Of a stretch of DNA of 25,487 nt, positions 1-6,898 are shown one piece after another; position 1 is the stretch's first letter, and each line of letters opens with the position of its first letter. Under the pieces are notes generated by a model. The model made no database searches and had not been told where the DNA came from. It saw only the letters and a program-made list of their open reading frames with translations. Source of the DNA: Mageeibacillus sp. UBA1212 (GTDB lineage: Bacteria; Bacillota; Clostridia; UBA1212); the NCBI GenBank assembly GCA_002309655.1, contig DBXM01000024.1, positions 1,237 to 26,723 of the forward strand. The letters are read 5' to 3'. The translations under genes were made by a program, and so were the position numbers.

Positions 1-446
1 ATAACGACGTCGGAGAACATCTGAATAAATCTTCTGTAGGAGTCATACACGAATCTCTCGAACTTCGGATCCGGGTTGCCGGCAATCATCGCGGCGACAA
101 CTTCGTCGTTGAGGCCGAGGTTGAGAATGGTATCCATCATACCGGGCATCGAAGCGCGCGCACCGGAGCGGACGGAAACGAGCAGCGGGTTCTTGAGGTC
201 GCCGAATTTCTTGCCGTTGATCTTCTCCATGTACTCGACGTTCTTCATGATCTCGGCCATGATCTCGTCGTTGATCTTCCTGCCGTCCTCGTAATACTTG
301 GTGCAGGCTTCGGTCGTGATCGTGAATCCCTGGGGAACCGGAAGACCGATGTTGGTCATTTCGGCGAGGTTCGCGCCTTTTCCGCCGAGGAGCTCGCGCA
401 TTTTCGCGTTGCCCTCTTTAAATGTGTAAACATACTTGTGACTCAT
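1..446 (-). CDS. ppdK: Pyruvate, phosphate dikinase, N-terminal part (runs off the window)
   Basis: This is the first 148 codons of pyruvate, phosphate dikinase, a cytoplasmic enzyme that interconverts pyruvate, ATP and phosphate with phosphoenolpyruvate, AMP and pyrophosphate. In anaerobic Clostridia it often works in glycolysis or gluconeogenesis. The start ATG (446-444) gives MSHKYVYTF and is preceded by a GGAGGT ribosome-binding site. The ATP-grasp nucleotide-binding domain begins at once, with LLGGKGANLAEMTNIGLPVP near residues 19-38 and the SVRSGARASMPGMMDTILNLG block near residues 90-110, both typical of PpdK. The phosphohistidine and PEP-binding domains lie outside the window. The gene has its own promoter at 600-628 and a leader of about 147 nt, so it is probably not co-transcribed with glyS. 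Identification is firm; only the extent is unknown. Confidence 0.95.
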   Translation of the reverse strand, partial: MSHKYVYTFKEGNAKMRELLGGKGANLAEMTNIGLPVPQGFTITTEACTKYYEDGRKINDEIMAEIMKNVEYMEKINGKKFGDLKNPLLVSVRSGARASMPGMMDTILNLGLNDEVVAAMIAGNPDPKFERFVYDSYRRFIQMFSDVV

Positions 447-599
447 ACTTTAAATACCTCCAAAATAAGTCTAAAAAACAATTTACCGGTTTGACGTCTC
501 CGGCTTTGCAAGCCTTTCCGCTGTCACGCGGCCTTTCTGATATTTCCCGCGTTTTCCCGGAAATGCCGCGGATTTTCCGCAGCCGGGGCCATCTGTATA

Positions 600-628
600 A
601 TTGTACCATCTTTCGTGTTTCCATTCAA
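600..628 (-). promoter_or_regulatory. Predicted sigma-A promoter of ppdK
   Basis: On the minus strand a TTGAAT -35 box (623-628) is followed after exactly 17 bp by a TACAAT -10 box (600-605). Transcription would begin near 593, giving a leader of about 147 nt before the ppdK start. The leader contains several short GC-rich inverted repeats, but I recognise no known riboswitch class in it. Confidence 0.6.
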
Positions 629-656
629 GGTTCTGTCTCGTTTGGGAAACGTGAAA

Positions 657-689
657 TCAAGGTTTTATCAAGGTTTCGTCAAGGTTTCG
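657..689. repeat. Three tandem 11-bp repeats upstream of the ppdK promoter
   Basis: TCAAGGTTTTA, TCAAGGTTTCG and TCAAGGTTTCG follow each other without a gap (657-667, 668-678, 679-689). A fourth partial copy (TTCAAGGTT) starts at 624 and overlaps the predicted ppdK -35 box. Apart from these repeats, the promoter and short GC-rich palindromes, I see no gene in 447-746. Confidence 0.75.
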
Positions 690-746
690 CAAATTTCCGG
701 AAACGCGGAAACGTTCCTGAAATCAATGCCGCCTGCGCAAAGAGCC

Positions 747-2138
747 TTAAAACCGCGTTTTCTCCTCGAGCCATGCCGCCAGGTCGTCGATCTTGACTCT
801 CACCTGCTCCATCGTGTCGCGGTCGCGGATCGTGACGGAGTTGTCGGTCTCGGTGTCGAAGTCGACAGTCACGCAGTAAGGCGTTCCGATCTCGTCCTGC
901 CTTCTGTAGCGCTTGCCGATGCTGCCCGTCTCGTCGTACTCGCAGGTGAACTTTTTCGACAGCTCGTTGCAGAGCTCGATCGCCTTTTCGGAGAGCTTCT
1001 TGGAGAGCGGCAGAACGGCCGCCTTGACAGGCGCGATGGCGGGATGGAAATGGAGAACCGTGCGGACGTCGTTCTTTTCGGCGTCGAGGACTTCCTCATC
1101 GTACGCCTCGCAGAGGAACGCGAGCGTGACGCGGTCGGCTCCGAGAGACGGTTCGATCACGTACGGAATGTACTTTTCGTTCGTCTCGGGGTCGAAGTAC
1201 GTGAGGTCCTGACCGGAGCACTCCATGTGGCGGCCGAGGTCGTAGTCGGTTCTGTCGGCGACGCCCCAGAGCTCGCCCCAGCCGAACGGGAACAGATACT
1301 CAAAGTCGGTCGTTGCCTTGCTGTAGAACGCAAGCTCCTCCTTCGAGTGGTCGCGCAGCCTCAGGTTGTTTTCGTCGATGCCGAGGTTAAGCAGCCAGTC
1401 GCGGCAGTACTGTCTCCAGTACGAGAACCAGTCGAGGTCGGTGCCGGGCTTGCAGAAGAACTCGAGCTCCATCTGCTCGAACTCGCGGATGCGGAAAATG
1501 AAGTTGCCGGGCGTGATCTCGTTTCTGAACGACTTGCCTATCTGGCAGATGCCGAACGGAACCTTGCGGCGCGTGGTGCGCTGAACGTTCTTGAAGTTGA
1601 CGAAAATGCCCTGCGCGGTCTCAGGCCTCAGGTAGATCTGGGTCTGGCTGTCCTCGGTGACGCCCTGGAACGTTTTGAACATCAGGTTGAACTTTCTGAT
1701 GTCGGTGAAATCGCTCTTGCCGCAGTACGGGCAGGTGATGTTTTTCTCCTTAATATAGGCAACAAGCTGCTCGTTGGTCCAGCCGTCCACCGGGAGCTCG
1801 ATGCCGTTCTGGGCGTTCCAGTCCTCGATGAGCTTGTCGGCGCGGTACCTTGACTTGCAGCTTCTGCAGTCGAGCAGCGGGTCGTTGAAGCCGCCCACGT
1901 GACCGGAAGCGACCCAGACCTGCGGATTCATAAGAATTGCGCAGTCAACGCCCACGTTGTAAGGGTTCTCCTGCACAAATTTCTTCCACCATGCTCTTTT
2001 AATGTTGTTTTTGAGTTCGACGCCGTAAGGTCCGAAATCCCAGGAGTTTGCGAGGCCCCCGTATATTTCGGATCCCGGGTACACGAAGCCTCTGTTTTTG
2101 CAGAGAGCCACGATTTTGTCCATTGTTTTTTCTACCAT
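747..2138 (-). CDS. glyS: Glycyl-tRNA synthetase (single-chain, homodimeric type)
   Basis: This class II aminoacyl-tRNA synthetase charges tRNA-Gly with glycine in the cytoplasm. The 463-residue length fits the single-chain alpha2 type rather than the separate GlyQ/GlyS subunits. Visible landmarks are NSWDFGPYGVELKNN near residues 31-45, four cysteines of a zinc site (C91, C94, C136, C139), RPETAQGIF at 171-179, the motif 2 arginine in FRNE at 204-207, and IEPSLGADR (motif 3) before the C-terminal anticodon-binding domain with YDETGSIGKRYRRQDEIGTP. I chose the ATG at 2138 (MVEKTMDK) because GGAGG lies just upstream. The open frame continues 87 codons further, but that part is the shadow of rpoZ. 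It is the last gene of the yicC-remA-gmk-rpoZ-glyS string, 34 bp after rpoZ. I see no clear terminator behind it. Confidence 0.97.
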   Translation of the reverse strand: MVEKTMDKIVALCKNRGFVYPGSEIYGGLANSWDFGPYGVELKNNIKRAWWKKFVQENPYNVGVDCAILMNPQVWVASGHVGGFNDPLLDCRSCKSRYRADKLIEDWNAQNGIELPVDGWTNEQLVAYIKEKNITCPYCGKSDFTDIRKFNLMFKTFQGVTEDSQTQIYLRPETAQGIFVNFKNVQRTTRRKVPFGICQIGKSFRNEITPGNFIFRIREFEQMELEFFCKPGTDLDWFSYWRQYCRDWLLNLGIDENNLRLRDHSKEELAFYSKATTDFEYLFPFGWGELWGVADRTDYDLGRHMECSGQDLTYFDPETNEKYIPYVIEPSLGADRVTLAFLCEAYDEEVLDAEKNDVRTVLHFHPAIAPVKAAVLPLSKKLSEKAIELCNELSKKFTCEYDETGSIGKRYRRQDEIGTPYCVTVDFDTETDNSVTIRDRDTMEQVRVKIDDLAAWLEEKTRF

Positions 2139-2172
2139 TTCAAAACCTCCGGTAACTGTCGGCAATCCCCTG

Positions 2173-2415
2173 TCATTCCGCGGGGTCGAGCTTCGTGAAT
2201 TCGAGCTTGCCCTCGTAAAGCTCGTAAACGGCTTCCGCCACGGCTTTTCCGTGCTCGAGCGAGAGCTTCTTTTCGGGAACGTCCTTGCAGTCGCGGTCGG
2301 CGGCGTGGAGCTCGTCGGTGAGCTGTCTCGCGCGCTTGGAAACGACGGCGCAGAGCGTGAATCTCGAATCGATTCCGTCAATACTGAGAAGTTTTGCAAT
2401 CTCGGGTTCTATCAT
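2173..2415 (-). CDS. rpoZ: DNA-directed RNA polymerase omega subunit
   Basis: The 80-residue omega subunit helps RNA polymerase assembly by binding the beta-prime subunit. It begins MIEPEIAKLLSIDGIDSRFT and continues into CAVVSKRARQL, the conserved helix of the family, then KLSLEHGKAVAEAVYELYEGKL. Length is normal for Bacillota omega. The ATG at 2415 has AAGGAG about ten bases upstream. It sits between gmk (132 bp away) and glyS (34 bp away), in the usual Clostridia order gmk-rpoZ. The 132-bp gap from gmk holds a direct repeat (GCGAAAAACA twice, minus strand) and a small hairpin, but no clear promoter. Confidence 0.95.
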   Translation of the reverse strand: MIEPEIAKLLSIDGIDSRFTLCAVVSKRARQLTDELHAADRDCKDVPEKKLSLEHGKAVAEAVYELYEGKLEFTKLDPAE

Positions 2416-2547
2416 TTTTCAAATCTCCTTCCGGGTTTCGGCACTTTTCCGGCCGCTTGGTTTTTGGTTTTCAGCCGTGAACGCCGTTCTGGTCTAAAAT
2501 TTGTCTGTTTTCAGGCAGAAAAGCCTGTTTTTCGCTTTGTTTTTCGC

Positions 2548-3261
2548 TTATTGTTGAATCTGTTCTCCGGCGTCCTCTTCCGCGTCCGCCCTGATCTCCT
2601 CGCGGATCTTCCTGATTGTCTCCTCGGCGTGCTCCGCGAACGCGTCCTTCTTGAAGCGCTCGGCCGCCGCCGTGTTTTCGCTGTCCGGGTTCGTCAGCGA
2701 GTCGTAGATTGCGAGAATGTTCCTGCGCGCCTCGTCCAGGTCGTCGTTCACGATAACGTAGTCGAAGTCGCGGTACTTTTCGATCTCGCTCCTGATCGCG
2801 AACTCGATCCGCTTATTGATCGTCTCCTCGTCGTCGCTCTTGCGATTCACGAGCCGGTGTCTGAGTATCCTGATCGACGGTGGAAGCACGAAAACGGTCT
2901 TCGTTTCGGCCGGGAAGAGCCGCTTCACGTTCTCGGCGCCGGGAATCGTAATGTCGAACACCACGTTAAGCCCCATGTCGATCTTCCGCTGAACGTCGCT
3001 CACGAGCGTTCCGTAGTAGTTGCCGCGGTACTTGTCCCATTCAATCAGGCCGCCCTCGTCGATGAGTTGCTCGAATTCCGCGGTGGTTTTGAAGTAGTAG
3101 TCGACGCCGTCGTGTTCGAAAAACCGCGGAGCGCGCGTAGTCGCCGAGACGCTGTGAACCGAGTCCGGTCTGTTTTCCAGAATGTAGTTCAGCAGCGTGT
3201 TTTTGCCGGAACCGGATGGTCCCGATACCACAAGTAAGACGTTTTCCAGCTCGTTTGGCAT
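2548..3261 (-). CDS. gmk: Guanylate kinase
   Basis: Guanylate kinase phosphorylates GMP to GDP with ATP in nucleotide salvage and synthesis. The P-loop GPSGSGKNTLL is at residues 14-24. The usual second residue after the lysine glycine motif is G (GKGT), but here it is N (GKNT), a mild variation that keeps the threonine. The GMP-binding segment SVSATTRAPRFFEHDGVDYYF follows at 37-57. The protein has 237 residues against about 205 in most homologues. The extra length is an acidic C-terminal tail ending in ADAEEDAGEQIQQ. The ATG at 3261 (MPNELENVLL) is preceded by GGAGG, so I prefer it to an ATG 33 codons upstream that overlaps the end of remA. It follows remA by 37 bp. Confidence 0.95.
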   Translation of the reverse strand: MPNELENVLLVVSGPSGSGKNTLLNYILENRPDSVHSVSATTRAPRFFEHDGVDYYFKTTAEFEQLIDEGGLIEWDKYRGNYYGTLVSDVQRKIDMGLNVVFDITIPGAENVKRLFPAETKTVFVLPPSIRILRHRLVNRKSDDEETINKRIEFAIRSEIEKYRDFDYVIVNDDLDEARRNILAIYDSLTNPDSENTAAAERFKKDAFAEHAEETIRKIREEIRADAEEDAGEQIQQ

Positions 3262-3298
3262 GACTTTTTCCTCCGTGAGGCCGTTTTTCCCGCCTCTG

Positions 3299-3616
3299 TC
3301 AGTCGTCTTCCCCTTCTTCGTCGCCGTCGTCCGGCGCCTCGTCAAATTTTTCGTCGGCAATGTCCTGCGGCGTTCCGTTGTTGACCGCCTGGATCCTCTG
3401 CGAAAGGGTCGCCACGTGAAGCGCGGACATGATGACGTGGGCGCTGTCCATAACGAGAATCGCCTTCGTCCGCCTGCCCATCGTCGTGTCGATGCAGAGA
3501 CCGTTCGCGCGGGCCTCGGTGATGAGCCTCCTGGCGGGGGCGGAATTTGAGGACATGATTGCGATAAGCCGGTCTATATTGATGATGTTGCCGTATCCGA
3601 CGCTGATGAAATTCAT
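3299..3616 (-). CDS. remA: RemA-like regulatory protein (DUF370)
   Basis: This 105-residue protein matches the RemA/DUF370 family: MNFISVGYGNIINIDRLIAI at the start, then ARANGLCIDTTMGRRTKAIL and SAHVIMSALHVATLSQRI. In Bacillus subtilis RemA is a DNA-binding activator of biofilm matrix genes and forms rings. The family is common in Clostridia next to yicC and gmk, exactly as here, where its local role is unknown. Family members are usually near 90 residues. This one has a strongly acidic tail (KFDEAPDDGDEEGEDD). The start has an AAGGAGGAAGAA ribosome-binding site. The gene follows yicC by 31 bp and precedes gmk by 37 bp. Confidence 0.93.
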   Translation of the reverse strand: MNFISVGYGNIINIDRLIAIMSSNSAPARRLITEARANGLCIDTTMGRRTKAILVMDSAHVIMSALHVATLSQRIQAVNNGTPQDIADEKFDEAPDDGDEEGEDD

Positions 3617-3647
3617 TTCTTCCTCCTTGGATTTCCGGGAAATGCGT

Positions 3648-4529
3648 TTACTCGATGTTTTGGATCTGCTCGCGGAACGATTCCAGCTTCCCTTTCACGT
3701 TCAGAACTTCTTTGAAAAGCACGCTGTCGTTCGACTTCGAGCCGAGGGTGTTGATCTCGCGCTTGAACTCCTGGACGATGAAGTCCAGCTCGCGTCCGAC
3801 CGGCGCGCCGCCCTCGAGAAGTCTGTCGAGCTGCGCAAGGTGGCTGTCTATGCGCGCTATCTCCTCGGTTATGTCGGCCTTGTCGGCGAAGTACGCGACT
3901 TCCTGCGCGAGCCTCTGGCCGTCGACGAGCTCCGGCTTGCCGAGCAACTCCGCGATTCTGGCGTTCAGCTTGTCGCGGTACTCGGCTGCTACAAAAGGCG
4001 CCCTCGCGCGGATATTTGTGAACGAACCCTTGATGTCCGAGAGGATCCCTTTAAGCTCTTTTTCGAGGCTGGCGCCTTCCGTAAGCCGCATCGCTCTGAG
4101 GTTTTCGACAGCCTCCGCCGCCGCCCTGCTCACGCACGCGCCCAGAACGTCCGCGTCGGGCTCGGGCCTTTCCACGGTCAGAACGTCGGGAATCTTGAAA
4201 AGCCTGTCCACGTCCGTCTTCCAGTCGATGTTCAGCCTCTCCGAAGCCTCTTTGCCGGCCTTGATGTACGCCTCGGCAAGCGCCCAGTCGACCTTCACCG
4301 CCGTGGCGGCGTTCTCGGAGCGCGCAAACTGGACGAAAACGTCCGTTTTACCGCGGGTGACGCCGCTCTGGACCGCCTTCTTGACGTCGGCCTCAAACGC
4401 GAACAGCTCGCGCGGAAGCTTGATCGAAAGGTCGAGACTCTTCGAGTTGACCGTCTTGATCTCAACCGTGACGGTTCCACCCTCGCACTCCGCTGTTCCC
4501 TTGCCGAATCCGGTCATACTGTAAAGCAA
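3648..4529 (-). CDS. yicC: YicC/YloC family endoribonuclease
   Basis: The protein opens with YSMTGFGKG and ends with FREQIQNIE, the two hallmarks of the YicC/YloC family. The C-terminal core GRELDFIVQEFKREINTLGS is also present. Members are reported to be endoribonucleases and stand upstream of remA-gmk-rpoZ in many Bacillota. Length (about 293 residues) is normal. The start is uncertain: there is no ATG before the conserved SMTGFG. A GGGGGTG ribosome-binding site lies just ahead of two tandem TTG codons (4532 and 4529) and overlaps a possible GTG at 4538. I chose TTG at 4529 because it gives MLYSMTGFG, like homologues. It is the first gene of the operon whose promoter is at 4606-4633. Confidence 0.92.
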   Translation of the reverse strand: MLYSMTGFGKGTAECEGGTVTVEIKTVNSKSLDLSIKLPRELFAFEADVKKAVQSGVTRGKTDVFVQFARSENAATAVKVDWALAEAYIKAGKEASERLNIDWKTDVDRLFKIPDVLTVERPEPDADVLGACVSRAAAEAVENLRAMRLTEGASLEKELKGILSDIKGSFTNIRARAPFVAAEYRDKLNARIAELLGKPELVDGQRLAQEVAYFADKADITEEIARIDSHLAQLDRLLEGGAPVGRELDFIVQEFKREINTLGSKSNDSVLFKEVLNVKGKLESFREQIQNIE

Positions 4530-4605
4530 CAAAAACACCCCCGGCAGGCGGTCTCAAAAGCCGCCTCGCGCGCGTCCGCTTACGCAGGCGCACATAATCT
4601 TTTAG

Positions 4606-4633
4606 ATTATAACACATCGGAGCGGGTTTGCAA
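4606..4633 (-). promoter_or_regulatory. Predicted promoter of the yicC-remA-gmk-rpoZ-glyS operon
   Basis: On the minus strand a TTGCAA -35 box (4628-4633), a 16-bp spacer and a perfect TATAAT -10 box (4606-4611) are present, with TGT just before the -10 (extended -10). Transcription would start near 4599, leaving a leader of about 70 nt that can form a GGCGG/CCGCC hairpin. Confidence 0.65.
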
Positions 4634-4698
4634 CCGTTTTTTGAGGCCAACCGCAGGAATCCGCCGGAAAATCGCAGGAAACGCGCGTGAATTCCCGC

Positions 4699-4735
4699 AA
4701 AAAAGCGGCGTGCCCGTGAAAGCCAGCCGCCTCTT
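4699..4735 (-). terminator. Predicted terminator of the ATP-grasp/CARF-nuclease operon
   Basis: Reading on the minus strand, GCGGC (4726-4730) pairs with GCCGC (4705-4709). The stem can extend outward through A-U and G-U pairs. It is followed directly by TTTTTT (4699-4704). It lies 35-70 bp after the stop codon of the CARF-nuclease gene. The loop is 16 nt, so the hairpin is decent rather than ideal. Confidence 0.55.
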
Positions 4736-4769
4736 TCTTCTTGAAACAAGTAATCCGCCACGGTAAGCG

Positions 4770-5993
4770 TCAGCCCGCGCCGAGATTCGCAATCTTCTCC
4801 GCCAGCTTCTTCTCGCTCAAATTGTAAACTTCGATGACCCTGATGTCCATCGAATCGGCGCGTTTTTTTAGCGACTCGAGAGACTGCTTGTTCTGCCGCT
4901 GGCATATGACGATCGCCGCGCGCGAATACTTCCCGCCGAACTTTTTGGCGACGGTGTTCAGCTTGTAGAGCTCGTCCGTCGTCACGATTCCGTTCTTGCA
5001 CGATACGAAAACCGGCCGCAGGCAGCGCTGCATCACCACGTCGACCTCGTTTCTGACCTCCACGCCTCCTTCCTCGACGCCGTCGTTGTCAATCGTGACG
5101 CCGGTGAGCACGTCCGTGTACACTTTTTCACCGTTTTTCTCCGCTTTTTTCGCCAGAATGTAGACGTAGAGCTCGAGCATGTTGCCGGCCTTCGCGAGGC
5201 ACCGCGCCGCCGTGTCGTTCTTGAAGACAATCTCGCTGCCGGAGCCGCTTCTTTTGATGTCGATGATGCCGTTGGTGGCAAGTTCCTCGAGCACGAGGGC
5301 GCCGGCCCCGAACTTCGCCGAGTTCTTCGAGGACTCTTTTTCAAGCGTTCTGTCGTCGATAACAACCTTCCCGCCGGCCGCGTTTCTGCCGAGCTCGATA
5401 AGAGAAACCGCCGTGTTCCAGGCCGCGGGGTCGGTCTTGCATATTTTCCACATGGCCGCGACGTCGGGATCTTCCATTACCGAGTCGTCCCAGACGTGCG
5501 TCGCGCCGCTGTTTGAGCTGTTCTCGAAGAGTACCCTGCCGCCGTAGAGCCTGACGTTCTCTTCCACTGTGATCTGCGGCTGGCTTCCCGTTAAAATCGT
5601 CTTCCCGTCGGCGTCGCAGTCCACCATCTTCCCGCTGACCACGTTGTAGCGGTGCATCTGGATGTTCATCTCGCGGTACCGCTCGCAGACCGTTGCCGCC
5701 GCCACGATAAAAGCCTCCCCGCCTCCGGTCAGGTCAATCACGCAGCCGGGATATTTCCGGACAATGCCGGTAAGGGTCTCGATCACCTCTGAAATGTTGT
5801 ACGGCGAAGCGCTGACCACCTCGAATTCAATTCCGACTCCCCTGCCGCTGAAAAGCTCCCTGTAGCGCTCGATGTGCTTTTCGATCGTCTTCTGCTTGTA
5901 ACGGCTCACGAAAACGATCCGCTCCGGCGGCGCCATCAGCGCGGAACAGATGTTGTCTATGTGATTTTTGTCAAAAAACTCAACGTAAGTCAT
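4770..5993 (-). CDS. Card1/Can2-like protein: CARF-type domain plus PD-(D/E)xK nuclease (DUF1887)
   Basis: The 407-residue protein looks like the DUF1887 family, which includes the type III CRISPR effectors Card1 and Can2. Those nucleases are switched on by cyclic oligoadenylate bound to a CARF domain. The N-terminal half is an alpha/beta domain with VIDLTGGGEAFIVAAA at 85-100, the position of the CARF ligand loop. The C-terminal half shows a PD-(D/E)xK pattern: E274 in GNMLELYVY, E316 and D318 in NEVDVV, and K333 in SCKNG. All catalytic positions appear intact. The gene is the third in an operon, 21 bp after an ATP-grasp ligase. No CRISPR array, cas10 or other cas gene is in the window, so the source of a signal ligand is unknown. 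Solitary DUF1887 proteins occur in Clostridia without CRISPR. Family assignment is good; biological role is open. Confidence 0.85.
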   Translation of the reverse strand: MTYVEFFDKNHIDNICSALMAPPERIVFVSRYKQKTIEKHIERYRELFSGRGVGIEFEVVSASPYNISEVIETLTGIVRKYPGCVIDLTGGGEAFIVAAATVCERYREMNIQMHRYNVVSGKMVDCDADGKTILTGSQPQITVEENVRLYGGRVLFENSSNSGATHVWDDSVMEDPDVAAMWKICKTDPAAWNTAVSLIELGRNAAGGKVVIDDRTLEKESSKNSAKFGAGALVLEELATNGIIDIKRSGSGSEIVFKNDTAARCLAKAGNMLELYVYILAKKAEKNGEKVYTDVLTGVTIDNDGVEEGGVEVRNEVDVVMQRCLRPVFVSCKNGIVTTDELYKLNTVAKKFGGKYSRAAIVICQRQNKQSLESLKKRADSMDIRVIEVYNLSEKKLAEKIANLGAG

Positions 5994-6014
5994 TTTTTCA
6001 CTCCGGAATTCCGC

Positions 6015-6887
6015 TCATATTTCCGCCTGTTTTATCATGTAGTCCGCGTAGACCTTCGCAGCGTCGATCCCGTAGACCGAGTAGAGCATACGCGTGCCTG
6101 CGACGTCCTCGATCTCGTTAAAAACAGGGCCGTTAACGTCCGGGAAAAAGTCGATTCCCACAAAATCGGGAACGGTCCCGAGCGCCGAAACGATCTTCAT
6201 CACAGCGTTTTCCTCGTCCTTCGTGAGGTCGTACGGCTCCGCGCTTCCCCCGAGCGAATAATTGCTCTTAAAGCCGTCGCCGGAAACTCTCCTGACCGCC
6301 TTGAAAATACTTCCGCCGAGTACGTACACGCGCACGTCGCTCGTTCCCGCGGGAACGAATCTCTGAGCGAGCATCTTGTCTTTTCCCGCCGCGCGCCTCT
6401 TCGCCGCAGCGAATTCACGCCTGTTTTCCACCGCCTCGACCTGCTTTCCGCCGTGCCCCGAAGCGGCCTTTGCAACAAGCGGAAACGCGTCCTCCCCGAG
6501 GAAGTCCGCCGGCCCCGCCTTTGAATTCCTGATCTCAAAAAAAGTATCCGCCACGCGCACGCCCGCCGCGGCCGCAACCGCGTACGAGAGCCTCTTGTCG
6601 TTCGCTATCGCGGAGATTCCCGCCGGGTTGAACACCCTCGCGCCGGAAAGTTCGAGAACACGCGACAAAAACGGGTCGATCGTCCTTACGCACGCAAAAT
6701 CGGGACCGGCGGTTTTTACCTTTTTATAGGTAAATACCACCCTGCCTTCCGACACCCCCGCGGCAAGGTGCGACGTCAGCACAAGTTTCGCGTCAAAGTT
6801 CGCCTTCAGAAGCTCCGTCAGCCTGTCCGCGAACCAGCCGTTGATTTTGTACTGTTCTTCGTCGTAAACAATCCAGAAGGTGCGCAT
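6015..6887 (-). CDS. RimK-like ATP-grasp carboxylate-amine ligase (second of a pair)
   Basis: A 290-residue ATP-grasp protein. These enzymes activate a carboxylate as acyl phosphate and join it to an amine. The ATP-binding segment is FPLVAKAASGHGGKQV at 135-150 (K140). A second conserved strand is SDVRVYVLGGSIFKA at 183-197. The metal-binding end is GPVFNEIEDVAGTRML at 253-268, where E258 and E260 or D261 are candidate magnesium ligands. RimK-type proteins usually have an EVN motif here, so FNEIED is a variant. I chose ATG 6887 (MRTFWIVYDEE) because AAGGGG lies just upstream. Longer starts at 6917 overlap the previous gene. It lies 11 bp after the first ATP-grasp gene and 21 bp before the CARF nuclease. 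The substrate is unknown. Sequence similarity with its neighbour is limited, so they are paralogous partners rather than a recent duplication. Confidence 0.85.
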   Translation of the reverse strand: MRTFWIVYDEEQYKINGWFADRLTELLKANFDAKLVLTSHLAAGVSEGRVVFTYKKVKTAGPDFACVRTIDPFLSRVLELSGARVFNPAGISAIANDKRLSYAVAAAAGVRVADTFFEIRNSKAGPADFLGEDAFPLVAKAASGHGGKQVEAVENRREFAAAKRRAAGKDKMLAQRFVPAGTSDVRVYVLGGSIFKAVRRVSGDGFKSNYSLGGSAEPYDLTKDEENAVMKIVSALGTVPDFVGIDFFPDVNGPVFNEIEDVAGTRMLYSVYGIDAAKVYADYMIKQAEI

Positions 6888-6898
6888 AGTATCCCCTT

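Noticed and set aside
615..1853. Long open frame (412 codons) on the plus strand
   Set aside because: It lies antisense to the clear glyS gene and to its flank, has no start signal, and its translation is a low-complexity mirror of the GC-rich codon pattern.
2139..2399. 87-codon N-terminal extension of glyS
   Set aside because: It overlaps rpoZ out of frame. The ribosome-binding site and family alignment support the start at 2138.
2139..2547. T-box or other riboswitch upstream of glyS or rpoZ
   Set aside because: The spaces are too short, or contain only a small hairpin and a direct repeat. No T-box sequence was found.
4770..5993. Part of a type III CRISPR-Cas system
   Set aside because: There is no repeat-spacer array and no cas gene anywhere in the window. 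Only the effector-like family resemblance remains.
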